Under the pieces are notes generated by a model, which saw only the letters and a list, made by a program, of their open reading frames with translations, was not told the DNA's origin and did not search any database. Below, one piece after another: positions 7,210-15,594 of a stretch of 51,283 nucleotides of DNA; position 1 is the stretch's first letter; each line of letters begins with the position of its first letter. The stretch spans positions 1 to 51,283 of the forward strand of contig JAKAIY010000007.1 in NCBI GenBank assembly GCA_021814145.1. The letters are read 5' to 3'. The translations under genes and the position numbers were made by a program. The stretch is from Chloroflexota bacterium (GTDB lineage: Bacteria > Chloroflexota > Ktedonobacteria > Ktedonobacterales > JADMIN01).

Positions 7210-9005
7210 ACAGCCACCTCCCATTCTGTCGCGGCGACCAGCTCGCGGTAAAGCGGGCTGACGCTGAGCAGACGCTCGTGGCTGCCTGTGGCGACGACGC
7301 GCCCGCGATCCATCACCAGGATCAGGTCAGCGTCCATGACGGTGCGCAGCCGGTGGGCGATAACGAACGTGGCCCGGTCACGCGCGAGGCGGCCCACTGC
7401 CTCAGTGATGATCTCATCCTGCGCGGGATCAAGCTGTGACGTCGGCTCATCGAGGACCAGCAGCGGCGCGTCACGCAGGAAAGCGCGGGCAATGGCTAGC
7501 CGCTGCGCCTGCCCGCCACTCAGCCGCGCGCCTTCCTCACCCGCGACCGTCGCATAGCCATCGGGCAGCGCCTGAATGAAGTCGTGGGCGCCCGCAAGGG
7601 TAGCGGCGCGCCGTACTTGCTCATCGGTCGCGTCAGGGCGCGCCAGCCGGATATTTGCGGCGATGGTGTCATGGAACAGGTGTGGGCGCTGCGAAACCCA
7701 GGCGATGCGCGCGCGCCACGCCCGCGCGTCCATCTCGCGCAGTGGCGCGCCATTCACCAGAATCTCGCCGGAATCCGGCTCGTCGAAGCGCAGGAGCAGA
7801 GCGGCCAGCGTGGATTTGCCCGCGCCGGTCGGCCCAACGATAGCGACCCGCGCGCCCACCGGGGCTTCAAAGCTCACCTGATCGAGCGCAGGCAGGCTAG
7901 AGCCGGGATAGCGAAAACAGACATCGTGGAAAGCGATAGCGAATGGCGCCGCTGGAACGGCGATCCGCGCCGCTGGAACGCCTTGATCGCTATCCTCATC
8001 CAGGATGGCGCGCATCCGCTCCGCCGCGGCGACGCCTGACGCGGCGGCGTGGAATTTCGCCCCCAGCGCGCGCAGGGGCAGGTAGAACTCCGGCGCGAGC
8101 AGCAGCACAAGAAACGCCTGAGGGAAGGCGATGGAGCCATACAGCAAGCGCAGCCCGACCTCGACAGCGACGACCGCGACACTCAGCGTCGCGACCAGTT
8201 CCAGCGCGAGCGCCGAGAGAAACGCCACGCGCAGCGTCTTCATCGTCGCGCGACGGTACCGCTCGCTGATGTGGGCGATAACGTCGGCCTGCCGCGCGCT
8301 GCGGCCAAAGCGCTTGAGCGTCGGCAATCCCTGCAGCGCGTCGAGAAAGTGCGCGTTGAGCCGGCTGAGCAGCCCCCATTGGTGACGCGTGACCTGGGTC
8401 GTAGTTGAACCGATGAGCGCGCCGAAGATGGGAATCAAAGGCGCGGTGACCAGCAAGATCAGGCCGGAAACCGGGTCGAGCGGAAACACCACCAGCAGGA
8501 TCAGCCCCGGAACGAGCGCGCTGACAATCATCTGGGGCGCATACTGGCTGAAAAAACTGTCCAGCTCTTCAACACCATTGACCAGCGTGTTCGCCAGCTC
8601 GCCGCTGCTCTCGCGGGTGAGCGCCAGCGGCCCCCGCGCGGTGACACGCCTGACCAGCCGCTGGCGGACAGTCAGACGCGCGCCAGAAGAAATCGCCTGC
8701 GCCGCGACATCACCTACCCATATCGCCAACGCTCGCCCGGCGATCAGCGCGAGCAGGAGCCACACCAGCGGCGCGAGGCTCGCCAGCGGCTGGTGGCCCA
8801 GGAAAGCGCCCGCGATCAGGCCAGTAAGCGTGGCGGCCTGCCAGATGAGGAGGGCGGCGCCCACCGCGGCGGCGGCGGTTGTCACCGCCAGCGGCAGGCG
8901 CCGCGCCCGCGCCAGGCGCGTCAGCCACCTGATCTCAGAGGAGCGGCGCGCCTGACGCGCCCCCAGCGTCTCGGGCGCGACGGGTGCCGCGCTACGCTTC
9001 GCCAT
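7206..9005 (-). CDS. cydD: Thiol reductant ABC exporter subunit CydD
   Basis: Partner of CydC in the inner-membrane exporter required for bd oxidase maturation. The 599 residues contain the six-helix membrane domain, with the CydD hallmark EFYLPLRALGAKFHA (about 308-322) and the SGELANTLVNGVEELDSFFSQY segment, then an ATPase with Walker A GPTGAGKST (about 388-396), signature LSGGQAQR (about 493), Walker B LLVLDEPTSQLD and IAHRLRT. The start overlaps the cydB end by 14 bp and its own stop overlaps the cydC start, so the three genes are translationally linked. The first 30 residues are basic and non-conserved. Confidence 0.94.
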   Translation of the reverse strand: MAKRSAAPVAPETLGARQARRSSEIRWLTRLARARRLPLAVTTAAAAVGAALLIWQAATLTGLIAGAFLGHQPLASLAPLVWLLLALIAGRALAIWVGDVAAQAISSGARLTVRQRLVRRVTARGPLALTRESSGELANTLVNGVEELDSFFSQYAPQMIVSALVPGLILLVVFPLDPVSGLILLVTAPLIPIFGALIGSTTTQVTRHQWGLLSRLNAHFLDALQGLPTLKRFGRSARQADVIAHISERYRRATMKTLRVAFLSALALELVATLSVAVVAVEVGLRLLYGSIAFPQAFLVLLLAPEFYLPLRALGAKFHAAASGVAAAERMRAILDEDSDQGVPAARIAVPAAPFAIAFHDVCFRYPGSSLPALDQVSFEAPVGARVAIVGPTGAGKSTLAALLLRFDEPDSGEILVNGAPLREMDARAWRARIAWVSQRPHLFHDTIAANIRLARPDATDEQVRRAATLAGAHDFIQALPDGYATVAGEEGARLSGGQAQRLAIARAFLRDAPLLVLDEPTSQLDPAQDEIITEAVGRLARDRATFVIAHRLRTVMDADLILVMDRGRVVATGSHERLLSVSPLYRELVAATEWEVAV

Positions 9006-9999
9006 GCTTCATCACTCGCTCACGGAACACGTAGTAGTTCCACCCCTGATACGCCAGCACGATTGGCACCAGCGTCAGCGCGACGATCGTCATCACCGTG
9101 AGGGTATAGGCGCTGGACGAGGTGTTGGAGATCGTCAGGTCCCAGGCTGAATTGAGGCTGGAAACCATCACGCGGGGGAACAGCCCGACGAAGAGCGTCG
9201 CCGTCGAGAAGACCAGCGTCGCCGCCATCATGATGAACGCCCAGCCGTAGCGACCACTCCTGACAAACCAGCCAATGGAGACTAGCGCCGCCCCGGCCAC
9301 CAGTGGCGCGACTCCAGGATCAACACCCAGGCGGCTGAACACGTCCGTGGCGAAATAGCCCGCGATGACGAAGACGAACACCAGGAGCGTCACCGGCAGC
9401 CACAGCCGCCGGGCCATCCGCTGCGCATCCTCCGCCAGTGAGCCTCCCGTCTTGAGCGACAGAAAAATCGCGCCATAGAGCGAGAACACGCCCACAAAGG
9501 TCACGCCACCCAGCAGCGCGTAGGGGTTGAGCAGGTTCCAGAAGCCGCCCACGTAGTTCTGCTGGGCGTCAATCGGCACGCCCGCGATGATATTGCTGAG
9601 CGCGACACCCCACAGCAATGCCGGAACCAGGCTGCCGCCGAAAATGGACCAGTCCCAGAACGCGCGCCAGGACGGGCGGGGATGCTTGTTGCGGAACTCG
9701 AACGCGACGCCACGCATGATGAGCGCCAGCAGCATCAGCGCCAGCGGCAGATAAAAGCCACTGAACAGGGTCGCGTACCAGTTGGGGAAGGCGGCGAACA
9801 TCGCGCCGCCCGCCGTCAGCAGCCACACCTCGTTGCCATCCCAGAACGGACCAATCGAGCGGATGACCGCGGCGCGCCCTGAGTCGCTCTTGCCCAGGAA
9901 GGGCATCAGGATGCCCACGCCATAGTCGAAGCCCTCCAGCAGGAAAAACCCTGTGAAGAGTACGGCGATCAGCGTGAACCACAGAATTTCAAGATTCAT
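8992..9999 (-). CDS. cydB: Cytochrome bd ubiquinol oxidase subunit II
   Basis: CydB is the second membrane subunit of the bd-type quinol oxidase, which reduces oxygen to water at low oxygen tension without pumping protons. The 335-residue product is strongly hydrophobic with about eight helices and starts with the family signature LEGFDYGVGILMPFLG (residues 22-37), followed by GPFWDGNEVWLLTAGGAMFAAFP in two conserved blocks (about 50-72). GGAGG lies eight bases before the ATG. It sits 21 bp after cydA and overlaps cydD. Confidence 0.96.
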   Translation of the reverse strand: MNLEILWFTLIAVLFTGFFLLEGFDYGVGILMPFLGKSDSGRAAVIRSIGPFWDGNEVWLLTAGGAMFAAFPNWYATLFSGFYLPLALMLLALIMRGVAFEFRNKHPRPSWRAFWDWSIFGGSLVPALLWGVALSNIIAGVPIDAQQNYVGGFWNLLNPYALLGGVTFVGVFSLYGAIFLSLKTGGSLAEDAQRMARRLWLPVTLLVFVFVIAGYFATDVFSRLGVDPGVAPLVAGAALVSIGWFVRSGRYGWAFIMMAATLVFSTATLFVGLFPRVMVSSLNSAWDLTISNTSSSAYTLTVMTIVALTLVPIVLAYQGWNYYVFRERVMKHGEA

Positions 10000-10020
10000 C
10001 GCCTGTTCCTCCCCTCTTCG

Positions 10021-11415
10021 CTAGTAGGCTTCAACCAGCTCAGGCTCTTCGCCCGCAGCGCCAGTCGCGGACACGCGCCCTACGGGCGGCTTGCGGGAGA
10101 ACCGGGCGAGCAGATAGACATCTACCACCATCAGCGCGCCATAGACCAGCGTGAACATGATGAGTGAGAACAGCACCGTGCCAGCGCCCAGAACCGGCGA
10201 GACGCCCTGCGAAGTCTTGAGCAGCCCGTAGACAATCCAGGGCTGCCGTCCCATCTCCGTCATGATCCAGCCAGCCGTGTTGGCCAGATAGGGCAGGAAG
10301 AGCGCGCCAACCGCCAGATAGAGGAAGCGCCTACGTGAGGCGACCAGCCCGCGCATGGCGAGATAGAGGCCATAGAGCGCCAGCAGCGCCATCAGCACGC
10401 CAGCGCCGACCATCAGACGGAAGCTCCAGTAGATGACAGGCACGAGGGGAACATAGTCACCAGGGCCATATTGCTTTACATCCTGCGCCTGCAGTTCATT
10501 GATGCCCTGCACCTCGCCAGTCGTGCTGTTATAGGCCAGGACGCTGAGCAGGTCAGGCACGCGGATAGCGAAGACTTCGTTGCCATTCAGGTCGCCAATG
10601 GTCAGCAGTGAGAATGACGCCGGGTCCTGGCTGTTGTAGAGCGCCTCCGCCGCCGCCATCTTCATTGGCTGGGTCTGCACCATGTGCTGGGCCTGTGTAT
10701 GCCCGACCAGCCCGACCAGGATCGAGCTAGCAAGCGCGGCGACGATGGCGATATTGAACGACCGGACGAAGAACTCGCGCACCTCGCCATCTTTCTCACG
10801 CAGCAGCCGCCAGGCGCTGATGCCGACGATGAAGAACGCGCCTGTCGCCAGGCCAGCGAAGAACACATGGGGAAACTGCGCCGCCAGGTTGGGATTCGTG
10901 ATGAGCGCCAGGAAGTTGACCATCTCCGCGCGCCCGTTGCGGATCACATAGCCCACCGGCTCCTGCATAAAGGAATTCGCAACGAGAATCCAGAACGCCG
11001 ACAGGTTTGAGGCGACCGCGACTATCCAGATGGTAGCGAGATGCGCCCATTTCGGCAGTTTGTCCCAGCCGAACATCCAGATGCCCAGGAAGGTGGATTC
11101 CAGAAAGAACGCGGCGAGCGCCTCGATGGCGAGCGGCGCGCCGAAGATATCGCCGACGAAGCGCGAGTAGTCGGCCCAGTTCATGCCGAACTGGAACTCC
11201 TGCACAATGCCAGTCACCACGCCCATCGCGAAGTTGATGAGGAACAGCCGCCCCCAAAACTGCGCCATGCGCTTATATGTCTCATTGCCGGTGCGGACAT
11301 AGAATGTCTCCATCAAGGCGATGAGGATGGCAAGCCCGAGCGTGAGCGGCACAAAGAAAAAGTGGTAGATCGTCGTTATACCGAACTGCCACCGGGAAAG
11401 GATAAGGGTGGACAT
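10021..11415 (-). CDS. cydA: Cytochrome bd ubiquinol oxidase subunit I
   Basis: CydA carries hemes b558, b595 and d and the quinol site of cytochrome bd. In the 464-residue product His18, in IYHFFFVPLTLG, corresponds to the heme b595-side ligand His19 of E. coli. The quinol-oxidation region follows HTQAQHMVQTQPMKMAAAEALY, and GWIMTEMGRQPWIVYG is the conserved late helix motif. Length and a short Q-loop place it with the Bacillus/actinobacterial type rather than the long-loop E. coli type. The ATG of MSTLILSRWQFG has GGAGGGG seven bases upstream, so I use it instead of a start 33 bp earlier. First gene of cydA-cydB-cydD-cydC. Confidence 0.96.
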   Translation of the reverse strand: MSTLILSRWQFGITTIYHFFFVPLTLGLAILIALMETFYVRTGNETYKRMAQFWGRLFLINFAMGVVTGIVQEFQFGMNWADYSRFVGDIFGAPLAIEALAAFFLESTFLGIWMFGWDKLPKWAHLATIWIVAVASNLSAFWILVANSFMQEPVGYVIRNGRAEMVNFLALITNPNLAAQFPHVFFAGLATGAFFIVGISAWRLLREKDGEVREFFVRSFNIAIVAALASSILVGLVGHTQAQHMVQTQPMKMAAAEALYNSQDPASFSLLTIGDLNGNEVFAIRVPDLLSVLAYNSTTGEVQGINELQAQDVKQYGPGDYVPLVPVIYWSFRLMVGAGVLMALLALYGLYLAMRGLVASRRRFLYLAVGALFLPYLANTAGWIMTEMGRQPWIVYGLLKTSQGVSPVLGAGTVLFSLIMFTLVYGALMVVDVYLLARFSRKPPVGRVSATGAAGEEPELVEAY

Positions 11416-11448
11416 TATATCCCCTCCGTCGCCTAAACAACGCCACAC

Positions 11449-11509
11449 TCACAAGGCTAAGGAGGTCGTGTCACAACATTGTCTCAGACAGGACTCGGTG
11501 AGTTCACAA
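11449..11509 (-). promoter_or_regulatory. Three phased TTGTGA half-sites upstream of cydA
   Basis: On the minus strand TTGTGA occurs at 11449-11454, 11471-11476 and 11504-11509, starting 34 bp upstream of cydA. The spacings are 22 and 33 bp, that is two and three helical turns. TTGTGA is the half-site of Rex (TTGTGAA-N4-TTCACAA) and close to FNR/CRP half-sites; Rex and FNR-type proteins often control cyd operons. The third copy lies in the dyad GTGAGTTCAC (11498-11507). No complete classical operator is present and I could not assign a convincing -35/-10 pair here. Confidence 0.35.
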
Positions 11510-11572
11510 TTTGCGCTCACCCGCGCTAAAACCGAACAGGGGAACAATCCCCTGGCGAACCGGGAAACGACA

Positions 11573-11612
11573 AAAACCTCCACGCCGCGCCAGGCGGGCG
11601 GGTGGAGGTTTT
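11573..11612 (-). terminator. Rho-independent terminator after the lipoprotein gene
   Basis: AAAACCTCCAC (11573-11583) pairs with GTGGAGGTTTT (11602-11612) around a GC-rich loop that can itself pair (GCC/GGC). On the minus strand the stem is followed by TTTTTG, and it lies 25 bp after the stop of the lipoprotein gene. The A/T-flanked stem works in both directions. A second small hairpin, CAGGGG-AACAAT-CCCCTG, lies at 11537-11554. Confidence 0.8.
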
Positions 11613-11637
11613 GCTGAGACCCGATTGGGATGCGCGG

Positions 11638-12207
11638 CTAGCCGCCAGACTGCATCTGATTGTAGACGGCCAGCCAGTTGGTCGCGATGTCTATCTGCGC
11701 CTGCTTGAGCGGGATTTTGCCGCTACAGACCTGATCGTGCAGGTAATTCTCGACCTGATCTTTCTGGTGGAAACCAGGCGTTGGGCTGGCGGCCTCGGGC
11801 CAGAGATTCGCGATATCGTTTGAGCCGCCAAGCTCCAGGCTCACCAGATGATCAACTTCGTACTGGCCGGTATAATGGGTGGTAATGCCATATTCAGCGT
11901 AGACGTTGTTCTTCACGCTGGTGGTGACGTTACGCACCGAGCTGGCATAGCCGGACTCGCAAATCTGGCTGACTGTCGCGTCAGGAAAGATCGCCCCTGG
12001 CGTGCATTCGGAGTCTGGTAGCGGCCCGTTGGCCTTGCATCCGGATGTTTTGGTCTGGACGCCGAATTGATATGTGGGCGTTCCACTCGCCGTTCCGCTA
12101 TCCGCCCCGGTTCCCAGGCTACATCCCGCCAGCGCGACCGCGAGCGCGACAAACAGGCTGATAACGGCGCCACCCCGGCGTGAGACCAGCGAGCGCGCTG
12201 ATAACAT
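11638..12207 (-). CDS. Exported lipoprotein with HNH-like DHL...NLWPE motif
   Basis: A 189-residue predicted lipoprotein: basic N-terminus (MLSARSLVSRRGG), hydrophobic stretch, and lipobox LAGC with the acylated Cys near residue 29. The mature part has YEVDHLVSLELGGSNDIANLWPE split as VDHLVSLELGG and SNDIANLWPE, then KDQVENYLHDQVCSG. This VDHL...LGG...NLWPE block is the beta-beta-alpha metal (HNH-like) signature seen in a widespread family of small secreted proteins often labelled HNH endonuclease; nuclease activity has not been shown here and the usual final His is uncertain. Two further Cys pairs could form disulfides outside the membrane. I start at MLSARSL because it gives a clean signal peptide; an ATG 30 bp upstream is possible. 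Third gene of a ThiF-like/YwqG-like/lipoprotein set, 67 bp after its neighbour. Confidence 0.7.
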   Translation of the reverse strand: MLSARSLVSRRGGAVISLFVALAVALAGCSLGTGADSGTASGTPTYQFGVQTKTSGCKANGPLPDSECTPGAIFPDATVSQICESGYASSVRNVTTSVKNNVYAEYGITTHYTGQYEVDHLVSLELGGSNDIANLWPEAASPTPGFHQKDQVENYLHDQVCSGKIPLKQAQIDIATNWLAVYNQMQSGG

Positions 12208-12274
12208 CTCCAAGCGTTCCCCTCCATCAGGCGCCATGCGCCTCACGCGCGACGGGCAAGCGGCGCCTCTTACC

Positions 12275-13135
12275 TCAATCAGATTGCAGGACCACCCAGC
12301 AGTTGTCAAACCGGCCGCCAGCGAGGTCCTGCCGGCGTATCCAGAAGTAGAGCATGCCGGCTGACGCCCAGCGCATGCCAGCGCGCGCATCCGAGTCCAC
12401 CTGAAGCAGCAGTCGCCAGTCGTTGACAGCGGGCATGAGAGCCGCCACCCGCTGGGGTTCAGCGGATGGATCGGCGATTCCGTTGGCGGCGAACTGGCAC
12501 TGCTGGCGCATGTCATCCTGAATGGTATCAGGGTGGCCGAGCAGGCGGTGGCGCGGCGCGGCGGATGGCGCGGGCGCGAGTCCGGCGAGCACGGCTTCGA
12601 ACCGCTCCTGCTCCTGGGGCGTAACCACTCGATCAGGAAGCTCGGCCTGGAGGTCCTGCGCATACGTCAGCTCTGGAGCAAGCGTGATCGCGCAGGCAGT
12701 GAAGCGCGCAGCGGCGGGCAGCGCGGCGGGCCAGCCGGGTTGTCGGGCGAGGCGCGCCTGAGCGGCGGCGTCGAAATACAGCACGCGAAAGCCCGCGCGA
12801 TCTTTCGGGTCAGAGCCATAGGTCCGCTGGCTGGCGTCGTAGAAGAACGAGAGCAACCCTTCAGCGGGCAGCGCCTCGCCGCCTGTGAGCGCATGCGCGT
12901 CCCGCAGGCGTATCTGGCCAATGAACGACATCGGCGCGCCACTCATCGCGGGCCATTCCAACTCCCGTAACAGATCAGGCAGACCTCCCAGGCGCGAGGC
13001 GCCCAGAGGAATCGCGTTGTCCGGGGTGGGTGTCGCGATCAGGCGCAGCGAGGGCAGCGCCAGGTGATCAACGGCGTCGGTGTAGGCGCTCAGGCCATTC
13101 GCGGCCAGCGCGGCGGTAATGGCGCTCGTATCCAT
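12275..13135 (-). CDS. YwqG / DUF1963 family protein
   Basis: A 286-residue cytoplasmic protein of the YwqG family, whose biochemical role is not established. The family blocks are clear: SRLGGLPDL followed by WP (about 47-62), PMSFIGQIRL (68-77), GLLSFFYDASQ (93-103), HRLLGHPDTIQDDMRQQCQ (about 197-215), WRLLLQVDSD and GMLYFWIRRQDL (about 240-270), and a final FDNCWVVLQ. Length is normal for the family. Its ATG directly abuts the stop of the upstream E1-like gene with no intervening base, so the two are probably co-translated; only a weak GGGAT precedes it. In other bacteria YwqG-type genes are found in toxin-immunity and stress contexts, but nothing here supports a specific function. Confidence 0.85.
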   Translation of the reverse strand: MDTSAITAALAANGLSAYTDAVDHLALPSLRLIATPTPDNAIPLGASRLGGLPDLLRELEWPAMSGAPMSFIGQIRLRDAHALTGGEALPAEGLLSFFYDASQRTYGSDPKDRAGFRVLYFDAAAQARLARQPGWPAALPAAARFTACAITLAPELTYAQDLQAELPDRVVTPQEQERFEAVLAGLAPAPSAAPRHRLLGHPDTIQDDMRQQCQFAANGIADPSAEPQRVAALMPAVNDWRLLLQVDSDARAGMRWASAGMLYFWIRRQDLAGGRFDNCWVVLQSD

Positions 13136-14167
13136 TCACATCCCGATATAGCGCGCGTAGACCGTGCGCGCGACGCTTGGCTCGGCAGTACCCTTGATGA
13201 TCGCGCGCGCGTCGGGGAAGATGGTCATCTCGTAGCCATCGAGGGTGGCGCGCAACAGGAACTCGTTGCGGGTAACAGCGCCTAGTGGCTCCAGACGCGC
13301 GGCGAGCGCGGCCAGATCGAGGCGCGCGTGCGACCCAGCGGGCCTGACCTGCACAGCGTTACGCCCACAGAGCGCCGCCGTGTCCTCGCCGAGGGCCGCG
13401 TCGAGATATTCGTACTCGCGCTGGCCGCACGTCACACAGTCGGGCTGGCGCGGCAGCTCCATGCGCTCGGCGGTATTCTCCCAGAGATCCATCCAGAAGA
13501 GGCCACGCGCCAGCCGGTCGCTACCGGTGAGCGCCTTGATCGCCTCAGTGGATGTGACACCGCCAATCGCCGCGACAATACCGTTGAGAACGCCAGCGGT
13601 ATCGCACGTCGGCGTTGTCCCCGGCAGCGGGCGCTCAGGAAAGACGCAGCGCAGGCAGGCGGTATCGCCAGGCAGCACCGTCATACTGACACCATAGGCG
13701 GCGATGACGCCGCTATAGATCCAGGGCTTGCCGAGCTTGACGCAGGCGTCGTTGAGCAGGTAGCGTGTCTCAAAGTTGTCCGAGCCATCCAGCGCGAGGT
13801 CCATGCCCTCCAGCAGCGTCTCGGCGTTGTCGGCGTTAAAATCGGCCACGACTGGCTCAATCACGCCCGCGCTGTTGATGGCGGACAGGCGACGCGCGGC
13901 GGCGACCGCCTTGGGGGCGGCTTCGGCGGCGTCGCGCTCGTCGTAGAGCGTCTGCCGCTGGAGATTGTTCAACTCCACGAAGTCGCGGTCAACCAGCCGC
14001 ACACGGCCCACGCCCGACCGAACCAGATTGTTCGCCAGCGCGGAGCCCATCGCCCCACAGCCCACGATGACCACCGACGACCGCTCCAGCTTCCGCTGGC
14101 CATCGGCGCCGACGCCCGCGAACAGTATCTGCCGCGAGTAGCGGTCGCCCACACGCTGGTCGCTCAT
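13136..14167 (-). CDS. ThiF/MoeB-family E1-like sulfur-carrier adenylyltransferase
   Basis: A 343-residue homologue of ThiF/MoeB, which adenylate the C-terminal Gly of ThiS- or MoaD-like carrier proteins for sulfur transfer in thiamine or molybdopterin synthesis. Visible features: nucleotide loop GCGAMGS (36-42), Asp60 after the second strand, NNLQRQ (67-72), zinc-binding pairs Cys170/Cys173 and Cys243/Cys246, and Cys187 in TCDTAGVLN at the position of the E1-like Cys. A C-terminal domain (about 262-343) ends in FPDARAIIKGT...ARYIGM, as in Bacillus-type ThiF/MoeB; there is no rhodanese domain. GGAGG lies six bases before the ATG. No carrier protein or other thi/moa gene is nearby, so which pathway it serves is open. 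Confidence 0.87.
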   Translation of the reverse strand: MSDQRVGDRYSRQILFAGVGADGQRKLERSSVVIVGCGAMGSALANNLVRSGVGRVRLVDRDFVELNNLQRQTLYDERDAAEAAPKAVAAARRLSAINSAGVIEPVVADFNADNAETLLEGMDLALDGSDNFETRYLLNDACVKLGKPWIYSGVIAAYGVSMTVLPGDTACLRCVFPERPLPGTTPTCDTAGVLNGIVAAIGGVTSTEAIKALTGSDRLARGLFWMDLWENTAERMELPRQPDCVTCGQREYEYLDAALGEDTAALCGRNAVQVRPAGSHARLDLAALAARLEPLGAVTRNEFLLRATLDGYEMTIFPDARAIIKGTAEPSVARTVYARYIGM

Positions 14168-14376
14168 GCCACGCCTCCATCCGCGCCGCTCGTCACGCCC
14201 GCTATACAGTGGTCTGGCGAGCGGCTTTCGGTCGTCACGCTCTCTCCTGATAGTATGCGCATCTCGCAAGCCAGCCCGCACGCCTGTCAGGAACCTTGCG
14301 GTGTAGTACTTTGTTCAGGCGCTCCGCAACGAGAGCGGCGCCCGATGATACACTAAAGGTCACGCGCGATCGCCGG

Positions 14377-14399
14377 AGGACTCCCTGCCAGGGAATCCT
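14377..14399. promoter_or_regulatory. Near-perfect 23-bp palindrome in a divergent intergenic region
   Basis: AGGACTCCCTG-C-CAGGGAATCCT: 11-bp arms with ten matching positions and a one-base centre. It lies in the 304-bp gap between the E1-like gene (leftward) and the response regulator at 14472 (rightward), 73 bp upstream of the latter. The lack of a loop suggests a dimeric DNA-binding protein site rather than an RNA hairpin. A possible extended -10 (TGATACACT, 14346-14354) lies just upstream of it on the plus strand. The rest of the gap shows nothing I can name. Confidence 0.4.
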
Positions 14400-14471
14400 T
14401 TTCCGACGTCGTAACCATCTTTCCAAAACAACCAGACACGTGCGGCAATCGCGTGGAGCGGGAGGCGAGCG

Positions 14472-14951
14472 GTGATAGGCGAGCAGGCAACCGCGGATGT
14501 CGGAGGGGGCGTGCGGACCCGAAAAGTGCTCGTGATTGACGATAACGAGAGAATCGTCGAGCTTATCCGCCATGCGCTGCTGCTCCACGGTGGCTATGAG
14601 ATTGTGGCCGCCTATAATGGCGCTGAAGGACTTGAGAAATTCTATCGCGAGCGTCCTGACTGCGTTGTCGTGGACGTGAAGATGCCGGGACTGGACGGGT
14701 TTCAGTTCGTGCGCGCTATCCGGGGCGATCCATCGAGCGCCAATACGGCGCTCGTCATTCTCAGCGCGCTGCACGGCGTGAATGAGACAACGACAGGAAT
14801 ATTTTCCGGTGTAGACGCCTATCTGGCCAAGCCATTCGCGCCCAACCTGCTCTACGCGACCCTCGACCAGGTGATGGCGATCACTCCTGAGGAGCGCGCG
14901 CGGCGCATAGAACGGCTCGCCGATGATGGTGAGTCAGAAGACGTAAGCTAG
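14472..14951 (+). CDS. Single-domain response regulator (canonical receiver)
   Basis: A 159-residue stand-alone receiver with no output domain, so it would act by protein contact or phosphorelay. The phosphorylation machinery is complete: acidic pair Asp23/Asp24 (VIDDN), phospho-acceptor Asp68 (VVVDVKMPGLDG), Ser98 in VILSAL and Lys120 in LAKPF. Residues 1-15 are a short unconserved tail and the last 25 are charged. The start is GTG at 14472, with GGGAGG placed six bases upstream; no better ATG exists. A second receiver gene follows 103 bp downstream in the same direction. No kinase is adjacent; the nearest is about 9.6 kb away at 24555. Confidence 0.87.
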   Translation: MIGEQATADVGGGVRTRKVLVIDDNERIVELIRHALLLHGGYEIVAAYNGAEGLEKFYRERPDCVVVDVKMPGLDGFQFVRAIRGDPSSANTALVILSALHGVNETTTGIFSGVDAYLAKPFAPNLLYATLDQVMAITPEERARRIERLADDGESEDVS

Positions 14952-15054
14952 GCGGCTATGCCCCAATTGGGTGATCCATGTCATCCAATACCTGATAGTC
15001 CGTACTTACATTCAAGCAGACATCAATCCACGGTCGGTCAGGGGAGTCATTAGC

Positions 15055-15483
15055 GTGGCGCTGGGACATACGATCGGCGACATCGCCCCAGAAAACCGCA
15101 TGCGCGTGCTGGTAGTTGAGAGCAATCCGGCGGCGCGCGAGGGGGTGCGCGGCGCGCTCGCGGAACATTACACCCTGCGGTTCGCCAGCGGGCTGCGCGA
15201 GGCGCTGGATCTTGCGCGCGAGGAAATACCAGACCTGATTGTCACCGAAGTGGACCTGCCCGATGGTGACGGTCTCGCCTTGTGCGCTGACATCCGGCGC
15301 CAGCCACAGACCGAGAAAACGCCCATCATGCTGCTCACCGCGCGCGCCACTGTCCAGGACCGCGTCGCGGGCTACACCGCCGGGGCCGACGACTACGTCG
15401 TCAAGCCATTCGATGCGCGCCTCTTCCATGCGCGCATCCGCCTGCTGGCGCGCATCAAGGGCATCCAGACCAGGGAAGACTGA
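15055..15483 (+). CDS. Atypical single-domain receiver with Glu at the phosphorylation site
   Basis: A 142-residue receiver-only protein. The fold is clear (RVLVVE, DLIVTEVDLPDGDG, IMLLTAR, GADDYVVKPF), but the catalytic residues are altered. The phospho-acceptor Asp is Glu65, within PDLIVTEVDLP where normal receivers have D, and the Mg-binding acidic pair is Glu22-Ser23 (VVESN) in place of Asp-Asp or Glu-Asp. Thr95 and Lys117 are kept. Such a protein is unlikely to be phosphorylated and may be locked in an active-like form. The start is GTG at 15055, with GGGGAG eight bases upstream; the longer frame to 14971 has no such site. It follows the canonical receiver at 14472 and ends before a hairpin shared with the atp operon. 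Confidence 0.85.
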   Translation: MALGHTIGDIAPENRMRVLVVESNPAAREGVRGALAEHYTLRFASGLREALDLAREEIPDLIVTEVDLPDGDGLALCADIRRQPQTEKTPIMLLTARATVQDRVAGYTAGADDYVVKPFDARLFHARIRLLARIKGIQTRED

Positions 15484-15523
15484 CATTTCCACACCTGATC
15501 CCAGCCCGCAAAGACAACTGGCA

Positions 15524-15569
15524 AGAGCCACCAGTCAGCCTCCCGATGGAAGCGCAGACTGGTGGCTCT
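15524..15569. terminator. Bidirectional 13-bp hairpin between convergent genes
   Basis: AGAGCCACCAGTC (15524-15536) pairs perfectly with GACTGGTGGCTCT (15557-15569) around a 20-base loop. It fills the gap between the receiver gene ending at 15483 and atpC ending at 15595, so it can terminate both. Neither side is followed by a run of T. Confidence 0.65.
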
Positions 15570-15594
15570 CGTACTATCCAGACTCGCGGCAGAG

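Noticed and set aside
11468-11617. Small plus-strand open frame behind AAGGAGG, starting GTG 11468
   Set aside because: The GGAGG is only two bases from the GTG, the frame runs opposite to cydA through its control region and ends inside the terminator hairpin; composition is not protein-like.
13328-14356. 342-codon plus-strand open frame opposite the E1-like gene
   Set aside because: Shadow frame; the minus-strand gene has clear motifs and a ribosome binding site.
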